DNA of 64,000 nt. Source: Alteromonas indica. Its GTDB lineage: Bacteria > Pseudomonadota > Gammaproteobacteria > Enterobacterales > Alteromonadaceae. The translations under genes and the position numbers were made by a program. Where the stretch lies: assembly GCA_003056425.1 (NCBI GenBank), contig PYVY01000003.1:186001-250000 (forward strand), written 5' to 3'. Below, one piece after another: positions 58,174 to 64,000 of the stretch (position 1 is the first letter of the stretch; each line of letters begins with the position of its first letter). The notes under the pieces are model-generated. The model did no database searches. It was not told where the DNA came from and saw only the letters and a list, made by a program, of their open reading frames with translations.

Positions 58174-58602
58174 ATGCAAAAATGGTTATTTGCTGGCATG
58201 CTCGGTCTACTCTTTATCACTGCCTGTACCGGCCAACCTAACGCTCAAATGCACAATGACGAAACTTCACAATCGGTAGAGAAACAGACAATGAAAAAAG
58301 GCCCGATACCTAAAGACAGTTTGCAACAGAGCCCGGCGACAAAAGCGCCAATGGAATTGACGGGTACTATTGTTTACAAAAATCTTGAAGGAGGATTTTT
58401 TGCCTTTATCAGTGCTGATGGCGGGCACTATACGCTACGCAATCTTGCTGCTGAGTATAAGAAAGATGGTCTGAAAATCGCTGTTACAGGGCACGTTCGT
58501 ACCGATATCATGACCTATACGCAATTTGGTGAAGTTTTTGAGGTAACCCAAGTGAAAGTTTTAGACCGTAGCGGTGTGAAACCGGCCCAAGATGAAATGT
58601 AA
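58174..58602 (+). CDS. OB-fold-like lipoprotein, unknown
   Basis: A 142-residue predicted lipoprotein. MQKWLFAGMLGLLFITAC has the lipobox ITAC, with Cys18 as lipidated residue. A polar, low-complexity linker follows to about 60. The C-terminal half ELTGTIVYKNLEGGFFAFIS, YTLRN and AVTGHVRTDIMTYTQFGEVF looks like a small beta-barrel, possibly OB-fold. No named family is recognised. It lies between the repeat array and rplY. Confidence 0.7.
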   Translation: MQKWLFAGMLGLLFITACTGQPNAQMHNDETSQSVEKQTMKKGPIPKDSLQQSPATKAPMELTGTIVYKNLEGGFFAFISADGGHYTLRNLAAEYKKDGLKIAVTGHVRTDIMTYTQFGEVFEVTQVKVLDRSGVKPAQDEM

Positions 58603-58611
58603 TGCTGTTGT

Positions 58612-58640
58612 TTGAAACAGCTTGGGAACGGTGGTAGAAT
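58612..58640 (+). promoter_or_regulatory. sigma-70 promoter of rplY
   Basis: TTGAAA at 58612-58617, an exact 17-base spacer, and TAGAAT at 58635-58640, then a GC-rich TCGCCGCCC discriminator typical of growth-rate-regulated translation genes. It leaves an untranslated leader of about 105 bases before rplY. Confidence 0.7.
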
Positions 58641-58752
58641 TCGCCGCCCTTAAAATTTGGGTAATGCCGAAACGGGTTTGTTTTTGCATTTCAGGATGTG
58701 CTTTTGGTCGCGGAAGCCATCATCGATTAATTAAAATTTTTGGAGACAGTCA

Positions 58753-59397
58753 ATGTCTGACAACACTATTTTTACTCTGGATGCCAATGTCCGTACTGAT
58801 AAAGGGAAAGGTGCGAGCCGCCGCCTTCGTCGTGCAGATTTGGTACCAGCTATCCTGTACGGTGGCGAAGAAGAGCCAGTTTCTTTGACTCTGGATCATA
58901 ACAAAGTTAACAACTCTGCTGATTACGAAGCATTCTATTCTCACGTTCTGACCTTGAACATTGATGGAAAGAAAGTAGAAGCGCTGGTTAAAGACATGCA
59001 GCGTCACCCGTACAAGCCTAAAATTACACACATCGATTTTCAGCGTGTAATTGCAGGTGAAAAACTTCACACAAATGTACCTTTGCACTTCGTAAACGAA
59101 GAAGCAAATACTGCAGTGAAAACCGAAGGTGGTATTGCTGAGCACCATGTAAACGAGATCGAAATCACCTGTCTGCCTAAAGACCTGCCTGAATACATCG
59201 AAGTTGACATGAAAGGTCTGGAAATGGGTTCTACCCTTCACCTTTCAGACATCAAACTACCAGCTGGTGTTAGCTCTGTAGAGCTGGCCAAAGATGATGA
59301 AAATCATGACCTGGCTGTAGTTACTATTAAACCTGCTCCTAAAGCTCCAGCGGCTGATGAAGATGCAGAAGGCGAAGAAGCTGGCACAGAGGAATAA
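58753..59397 (+). CDS. rplY: 50S ribosomal protein bL25 (CTC-type, long form)
   Basis: bL25 binds 5S rRNA. The 214-residue protein is the long form with the C-terminal TL5/CTC domain (E. coli has only about 94 residues). The N-terminal RNA-binding part has [20 protein letters not shown] and AILYGG. The C-terminal domain has [20 protein letters not shown] and ends in an acidic tail. TGGAGA lies ahead of the ATG. pth follows by five bases. Confidence 0.95.
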   Translation: MSDNTIFTLDANVRTDKGKGASRRLRRADLVPAILYGGEEEPVSLTLDHNKVNNSADYEAFYSHVLTLNIDGKKVEALVKDMQRHPYKPKITHIDFQRVIAGEKLHTNVPLHFVNEEANTAVKTEGGIAEHHVNEIEITCLPKDLPEYIEVDMKGLEMGSTLHLSDIKLPAGVSSVELAKDDENHDLAVVTIKPAPKAPAADEDAEGEEAGTEE

Positions 59398-59402
59398 TCC
59401 TC

Positions 59403-59993
59403 TTGGCTGATATTCGCCTTATCGTGGGCCTGGGTAATCCAGGCCCCGAATATGAAAATACCCGCCATAATGCGGGAGCCTGGTTCCTTGAAGAACTGGC
59501 GGCACGTCACAACACCTCACTTACCCCAGAGTCCAAATTCTTCGGAAAAACTGCCCGCATCACTATTGCAGGTCAGGATGTTCGGTTGCTCTACCCTACT
59601 ACGTTTATGAATAAAAGTGGTCAGGCCGTGGGTACCTTAGCGAACTTCTATCGTATTGAACCTGAACAAATTCTGGTGGCATTTGATGAACTCGATCTGC
59701 CTTCGGGCGTGGCCAAGTTTAAGATAGGTGGTAGTTCCAGCCAAAATGGCGTGCGAGATATAGTAGCCAGATTGGCTAACAATAAAAATTTCCTGCGTTT
59801 GCGAATTGGTATAGATCATCCTGGGCACAAGTCCAAGGTGACCGGCCATGTTTTAGGCAAGCCAGCAGCAGCAGAAAAAGAAGCCATCGACAGTGCCATA
59901 GATGAAGCAGTGCGCTGTATCGATATCTTGCTGCAAAAAGATTTAAAAACTGCTCAAAACCGGCTTCATTCATTTAAAGCCGACGCAAAATAA
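59403..59993 (+). CDS. pth: peptidyl-tRNA hydrolase
   Basis: Pth recycles stalled peptidyl-tRNA. The 196-residue protein has [18 protein letters not shown] at the start with the catalytic His, [33 protein letters not shown] and LRIGIDHPG. It starts with TTG at 59403, with GAGGA about ten bases upstream overlapping the end of rplY. ychF follows after 23 bases, the conserved rplY-pth-ychF order. Confidence 0.96.
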   Translation: MADIRLIVGLGNPGPEYENTRHNAGAWFLEELAARHNTSLTPESKFFGKTARITIAGQDVRLLYPTTFMNKSGQAVGTLANFYRIEPEQILVAFDELDLPSGVAKFKIGGSSSQNGVRDIVARLANNKNFLRLRIGIDHPGHKSKVTGHVLGKPAAAEKEAIDSAIDEAVRCIDILLQKDLKTAQNRLHSFKADAK

Positions 59994-60016
59994 CCTAACC
60001 GAGATAAGAGGCTAGC

Positions 60017-61108
60017 ATGGGTTTTAAATGTGGCATCGTCGGCCTGCCGAACGTAGGTAAATCGACGCTATTCAACGCGCTAACAAAAGCGGGTATTGAA
60101 GCGGCAAACTTTCCCTTTTGTACCATAGAGCCAAATACTGGCGTGGTGCCTGTGCCGGACTTACGTTTGGACAAACTGGCCAGCATTGTAAATCCTCAGC
60201 GCGTTATTCCTACGACTATGGAATTCGTAGATATCGCCGGGCTGGTAGAAGGTGCCTCTAAAGGTGAAGGTCTGGGCAATAAATTCCTGGCCAATATTCG
60301 TGAGACTGATGCTATTGGTCATGTAGTACGTTGTTTTGAAGATGAAAACATAGTGCATGTAGCTGGCAAAGTCAGCCCTCAGGATGATATTGATGTTATC
60401 AATACTGAATTAGCACTGTCGGACCTGGAAACAACAGAAAAAGCGCTACTGCGTGTGGCCAAACGCGCCAAGGGCGGTGATTCTGAAGCCAAGTACGAAC
60501 TTAAAGTACTGGAAAAAATAAAACCCCATCTTGATGAAGGCCTGTTACTTCGGTCGCTAGAGTTGAGCAAAGAAGAGCATGCGGCTATCAGCTACATGAA
60601 CATGCTGACTTTAAAGCCGACAATGTACATAGCCAATGTGAACGAAGAAGGTTTTGATAATAATCCCTACCTGGACCAGGTACGGAAAATTGCGGAAAGC
60701 GAAAATGCGGTCGTTGTAGCGGTATGTGCAGCCATTGAATCAGAAATTGCCGAGCTTGATGACGAAGAGCGCGAAGAATTTATGCAGGATATGGGGTTAG
60801 AAGAGCCAGGCCTTAACCGTGTTATACGAGCCGGCTACAACCTGTTGACCTTACAGACTTATTTCACTGCCGGAGTTAAAGAAGTACGTGCCTGGACTTT
60901 CCCAGAGGGTTCAACTGCGCCACAGGCAGCAGGGAAAATACACACTGACTTTGAAAAAGGCTTTATTCGCGCAGAAGTTGTTGCCTACGATCATTTTGTT
61001 GAATACAACGGTGAGCAAGGGGCTAAAGATGCCGGAAAATGGCGTTTGGAAGGTAAAGAATATATCGTTAAAGATGGCGATGTAATTCACTTTCGCTTTA
61101 ACGTGTAA
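60017..61108 (+). CDS. ychF: redox-regulated ATPase YchF (OLA1 family)
   Basis: A 363-residue Obg-related P-loop protein that prefers [19 protein letters not shown] is the P-loop, [19 protein letters not shown] is G3, and the NVNE that replaces NKxD marks the ATP-preferring YchF group. A C-terminal TGS domain has [20 protein letters not shown]. It is the last gene of rplY-pth-ychF and a terminator follows. Confidence 0.96.
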   Translation: MGFKCGIVGLPNVGKSTLFNALTKAGIEAANFPFCTIEPNTGVVPVPDLRLDKLASIVNPQRVIPTTMEFVDIAGLVEGASKGEGLGNKFLANIRETDAIGHVVRCFEDENIVHVAGKVSPQDDIDVINTELALSDLETTEKALLRVAKRAKGGDSEAKYELKVLEKIKPHLDEGLLLRSLELSKEEHAAISYMNMLTLKPTMYIANVNEEGFDNNPYLDQVRKIAESENAVVVAVCAAIESEIAELDDEEREEFMQDMGLEEPGLNRVIRAGYNLLTLQTYFTAGVKEVRAWTFPEGSTAPQAAGKIHTDFEKGFIRAEVVAYDHFVEYNGEQGAKDAGKWRLEGKEYIVKDGDVIHFRFNV

Positions 61109-61125
61109 GACACTGTTAAATAATG

Positions 61126-61151
61126 AAAACCGCCCCATTGGGCGGTTTTTT
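61126..61151 (+). terminator. terminator of ychF
   Basis: AAAACCGCCC-CATT-GGGCGGTTTT followed by T-run, 18 bases after the stop. It may also serve the convergent LysR gene, whose stop abuts it. Confidence 0.9.
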
Positions 61152-62086
61152 TATTTGTACTGCCAGTACAACGGGGCGCCGTAAACCTGTACAAAATAAT
61201 CTATCACTACTCTGACATTTAGCGGGGGGTAGCGGGTATGGGGATAAATAGCCGCTATTTGTTGGCGTTTTGTCGATATTGCCGGCGCATAGTTTGTAAG
61301 TAATTTGATTAAACGCCCGTGGTAAAGGTGTTCTCCTATTAACCAATCGGGAAATAAAACTATACCCACATCATCAAGGGCTGCGGTTAATAAGCTTTCG
61401 GCATTGTTGGAAGTGATTAAGGCCGGTACCTGATACTGCTGCCAGCCTTCACTTTCCTGTTTAAAAAACCAACGGTTGGCGCCCTGCTCTCCTTTGTATA
61501 TTAAACACTGGTGGCCAGCGAGCTCTGCGGGTGTTTGTGGCGTTCCGTACCTGTCAAGGTATGCGGCAGAGGCTGCTAGATGGTAATACTGATGTCCAAA
61601 TACCCGAGCATGCATGGTCGAGTCAGACATACTACCAATACGAAATAACAAATCTGCCCCATCTTGTAGAGGGTCAATGAAATTGTCTGTCTGGGACAGT
61701 TCAATTCGAAGTTTTGGATATTTACGTAGTAAGGCACCTATCCATGGTGCTATGTGGCGCTGGCCAAAAAATACTGGTGCATTAATTCTTACGAGCCCGT
61801 GCGGCTCATTTTGTTTATCGCGCAATACCTCGTGCGCCTGGGTGTACTGGCCCAAAATGTTATTAGCGTACTCATAAAATACATGGCCAGCTTCCGTAGG
61901 GGCTATAGCGCGGGTGCTTCTGTAAAATAACTGATGACCCAGCGCATCTTCGAGATGACTGATTGTTCGGGAAATCATTGAGGCCGATACGTCTTCCTTT
62001 CTCGCTACGACCGTATAATTGCGTGCTTCATACACATTGACAAAGAAATATAAAGAACGAATGTCGATAGACGATGGCAGCTTCAT
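61151..62086 (-). CDS. LysR-family regulator
   Basis: A 311-residue regulator. The N-terminal helix-turn-helix reads NYTVVARKEDVSASMISRTI, followed by LEDALGHQLFYRSTRAIAPT. The remainder is the periplasmic-binding-like effector domain (LVRINAPVFFGQRHIAPWI). ATG 62086 (MKLPSSID) is chosen over 62116 because AAGGTG lies seven bases upstream. It is divergent from the two DMT-type genes and probably controls them. Confidence 0.9.
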   Translation of the reverse strand: MKLPSSIDIRSLYFFVNVYEARNYTVVARKEDVSASMISRTISHLEDALGHQLFYRSTRAIAPTEAGHVFYEYANNILGQYTQAHEVLRDKQNEPHGLVRINAPVFFGQRHIAPWIGALLRKYPKLRIELSQTDNFIDPLQDGADLLFRIGSMSDSTMHARVFGHQYYHLAASAAYLDRYGTPQTPAELAGHQCLIYKGEQGANRWFFKQESEGWQQYQVPALITSNNAESLLTAALDDVGIVLFPDWLIGEHLYHGRLIKLLTNYAPAISTKRQQIAAIYPHTRYPPLNVRVVIDYFVQVYGAPLYWQYK

Positions 62087-62183
62087 TAATGCACCTTTTG
62101 CAAAAGACTTATGCATATTATCCTGTTTTTCATATTAATAGAAACCGGTAGTCTGCGCCCTTCAAAACTAATCAGGAGTATTA

Positions 62184-62618
62184 ATGCATATCGTGCTTAT
62201 TGTGCTGACTATCATAGCGGGCATGGGATTGTCTGTTGAAGCTGGAATTCTGGGGCCATTGGGAAATGTAGTTGGTGAGCTATGGGCTACGCTTAGTATT
62301 TTTGGTGTAGGCGCTGCCCTGACCTTTTTACTAATGTTGTTTTTTAGCCCTCGCCAAAGCCCCTCATTTTTCAAGCAGCCTGGCTGGCAGCTTACTGGCG
62401 GGGTGTTGGGGCCCGTCTATGTGATCATTCTTACAGTTACTGCGCCGGTAATTGGCATCGCACTAACTATGATAGGTATTCTGGCTGGCCAGATAGTAAA
62501 TAGTCTGGCTATTGATCATTTCGGATGGCTGGGCTCAACATCAAGACGTATTGATAAGAATCGGGTAATTGCGCTGTTGTTTATTGTCGCAGCATTAGTT
62601 CTTATTGGTTTGGGTTAG
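62184..62618 (+). CDS. YdcZ-family (DUF606) half-size DMT transporter, first subunit
   Basis: A 144-residue membrane protein with four or five helices. The start MHIVLIVLTIIAGMGLSVEA and the GPLGNVVGELWATLSIFGVG block are typical of the DUF606 half-size members of the drug/metabolite transporter superfamily. AGGAG lies six bases before the ATG. A second similar gene follows after ten bases, so the two probably form a heteromeric transporter. Substrate is unknown. Confidence 0.86.
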   Translation: MHIVLIVLTIIAGMGLSVEAGILGPLGNVVGELWATLSIFGVGAALTFLLMLFFSPRQSPSFFKQPGWQLTGGVLGPVYVIILTVTAPVIGIALTMIGILAGQIVNSLAIDHFGWLGSTSRRIDKNRVIALLFIVAALVLIGLG

Positions 62619-62628
62619 AGGACGTTAA

Positions 62629-63081
62629 ATGACATTATTAATGATATCACTTGCCATTATTGGCGGGGCTTTACTCAGCGTACAAGCGGCAGTTAATGGC
62701 CAGCTCGGTAACAAAGTTGGGGTGTTCAAAAGCGCGTTTTTGACCTTTTCTGTAGGGGCGTTAATTACTGCGCTACTCATTTTTTACTTTGAACCAGTTC
62801 AGCCAGTTAGTCTTATGGAAGTACCCAAATGGCAATTATTAGGTGCGATGTGCGGAGTACCTTACATTGTAATAATGGTGCTGGCTGTTCAACGTATCGG
62901 CGTGGCAGTAGCGACCGTTGCCGTTATTTTCGGCCAGTTAACCATGAGTATGATAATTGACAGCTATGGCTGGCTCGGCAACGAAGTGCTACCGTTTTCC
63001 CCCAACCGGTTGGCCGCTGTTTTCTGCTTAGCAGTAGCCTTGTATTTTGTTTATAAAGGAAATCAAAATACTACCGAGTAA
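62629..63081 (+). CDS. YdcZ-family (DUF606) half-size DMT transporter, second subunit
   Basis: A 150-residue membrane protein with about five helices. GGALLSVQAAVNGQLGNKVG near 13-32 is the DUF606 hallmark, and FSVGALITALLIFYF follows. It lies ten bases after its paralogue. The two differ enough not to be a recent duplication. Confidence 0.87.
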   Translation: MTLLMISLAIIGGALLSVQAAVNGQLGNKVGVFKSAFLTFSVGALITALLIFYFEPVQPVSLMEVPKWQLLGAMCGVPYIVIMVLAVQRIGVAVATVAVIFGQLTMSMIIDSYGWLGNEVLPFSPNRLAAVFCLAVALYFVYKGNQNTTE

Positions 63082-63225
63082 GCTAGCCATAACAAATAAG
63101 TTTGAAGAGGCAGGCCCTTTGTAACCTCTTATATGTCTGAAGGCTCCCCCTTACCTGTAATCAACGTTAGCCAGGGATGCATGACTGCCCTTCTTCAAAC
63201 ACGCCAGCGGGGATAACCGAGGGGT
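63082..63225. other. spacer with no recognised element
   Basis: This part of the 607-base gap before the TonB-dependent receptor gene holds no gene. The rest of the gap is the repeat cluster and the receptor promoter region. Confidence 0.4.
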
Positions 63226-63545
63226 TTAGTATTCTTCGTAGACATCCATACTATTCTTCGTAGACATCCATACTATTTTTCATAGACCCCCGTACGCAGC
63301 AACAATGAATGAGCCCGGTGGGTGTCTAGCATTCTTCGTAGACATCCAGACTATTTTTCGTAGCCCTCGTATGCAGCGACAATGAATGCGTCCGGTGGGT
63401 GTCTAGCATTCTTCGTAGACATCCATACTATTTTTCGTAACCCTCGTACGCAGCGACAATGAATGCGTCCGGTGGGTGTCTAGTACCATTCTTCATAGAC
63501 ACCCATACAACAGCGACAGTGAATGGGTGCGGTGGGTGTCCACAC
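63226..63545. repeat. repeat cluster with a 77-bp period and inverted TGGGTGTCTA/TAGACATCCA cores
   Basis: Units start at 63317, 63394 and 63471; the first two are 77 bases and differ at only three positions, while the third is shortened to 60. A fragment starts at 63531 and partial copies precede 63317. Each full unit opens GGTGGGTGTCTA, then ten bases (GCATTCTTCG), then TAGACATCCA. The two decamers form a stem with one wobble and a ten-base loop (63319-63328 with 63339-63348). A shared ACAATGAATG box ends each unit. The core equals that of the array at 57462-57952. Confidence 0.9.
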
Positions 63546-63610
63546 ACATGCTTATCTCACTTCACCGCACTTCCTTGAGCGTATGGGATGCACTTCCTAC
63601 GAATACGGTT

Positions 63611-63629
63611 GTTAACCATTCTCATTTGT
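63611..63629. promoter_or_regulatory. possible Fur box upstream of the TonB-dependent receptor
   Basis: On the minus strand ACAAAT-GAGAAT-G-GTTAAC follows the GATAAT-GATAAT-C-ATTATC pattern at 12 of 19 positions by my count. It lies about 60 bases before the receptor ATG. Iron control is plausible for a siderophore receptor but the match is weak. Confidence 0.35.
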
Positions 63630-63688
63630 ATTTACAGCGTGTCATTTTTTAGCTACACTTTGGCGTCGCTTCAATACAGAGAACACAC

Positions 63689-64000
63689 ATGAATAACAAA
63701 AAAATAACTATGGGTGCGCATACCATTGCCGCCGCCCTCGCATTTGGTCAAGGCGCAGCCTGGGCTCAGGAGCCTGCCGAATGTAAAGAGAGTAATTCTG
63801 AGCAATGTGCTATGCCGGATGATGATGCCATTGAGCTTATTCGTATTCACGGCATTCAACAATCCATCTACCGCTATGATAAATCCGGCGATCCTCGTCG
63901 TTTAGCCGATTTAGTAGACACACCGCAAACAATAAGTGTCCTGACACAGGATCAAATTCAGGAAAGTGGTAAAACAGATCTTAAAGACATCCTTGCCGCT
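63689..64000 (+). CDS. TonB-dependent siderophore receptor, N-terminal part, 3' truncated by the window
   Basis: The first 104 codons of an outer-membrane receptor. The signal peptide ends near AWAQ at 27. DLVDTPQTISVLTQDQIQES near 75-94 is the plug-domain start typical of siderophore receptors. An acidic Cys-containing stretch (ECKESNSEQCAMPDDD) lies between the signal and the plug; its IRIHGIQQS segment looks like the TonB-box or linker region. The barrel lies beyond the window. Confidence 0.88.
   Translation, partial: MNNKKITMGAHTIAAALAFGQGAAWAQEPAECKESNSEQCAMPDDDAIELIRIHGIQQSIYRYDKSGDPRRLADLVDTPQTISVLTQDQIQESGKTDLKDILAA

Noticed and set aside
63226-63545. CRISPR-like direct repeats with 45-base spacers
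   Set aside because: The supposed spacers are themselves nearly identical between units, so this is one longer tandem repeat.

Overview
The window looks like chromosomal DNA of a marine gammaproteobacterium of the Alteromonadales, probably Alteromonadaceae. This rests on gene content and order: seqA-pgm-glgP, gcvA-ygdD-rlmM, hemA-prfA-prmC-sirB2-kdsA divergent from lolB-ispE-tRNA-Gln-prs, then rplY-pth-ychF, yffB-dapE and astE, plus a choline-to-betaine operon and a TorF-type porin. SeqA implies Dam methylation. Assignment below family level is not possible from this sequence alone.

Layout. (1) 1-6190 is accessory. It holds the tail of a PuuD-like protein, a secreted GH32 fructanase and a GH68 levansucrase on the minus strand, then 1.5 kb of AT-rich DNA with a 17-bp perfect palindrome, ending at tRNA-Val(GAC). 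(2) 6268-10048 holds tandem 14-mers, a tiny membrane protein, a PaiB-like flavin-binding protein, a patatin and a DnaA-box cluster. (3) 10049-17203 holds an ACT-domain gene coupled to a histidine-less EIIA-Glc-like gene, then osmC, yffB-dapE-M15 peptidase-DUF2897, astE-HIT-ybjQ and a GGDEF/EAL protein. (4) 17712-24669 is the bet region (betB, betA, BCCT-like transporter, TorF porin), followed by an AraC regulator and a DMT exporter. (5) 25220-34311 holds gloA, a DksA-type zinc finger, an MFS transporter, AraC/SDR divergent genes, a ferritin-like protein, an SDR-SPW-VKOR fusion and a Lys/Glu/Arg-rich exported helix protein. (6) 34500-43739 holds glgP, pgm and seqA, divergent from a MoxR-DUF58-transglutaminase operon. 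(7) 43701-61108 is mostly housekeeping: stand-alone EF-G, the rlmM/gcvA operon, kdsA to hemA, lolB to prs, rplY, pth and ychF. (8) 61151-64000 holds a LysR regulator divergent from two half-size YdcZ-type transporters, a second repeat cluster and the start of a TonB-dependent receptor.

The least explained parts are two repeat clusters that share the core TAGACAYCCA: 26 head-to-tail 19-mers downstream of prs, and a 77-bp-period cluster near the right end in which the core also occurs inverted. Next in interest are the ACT/dead-EIIA gene pair behind a DnaA-box cluster, the SDR-SPW-VKOR fusion, and the fructan cassette beside tRNA-Val. No complete mobile element, integrase, CRISPR array or rRNA was seen.
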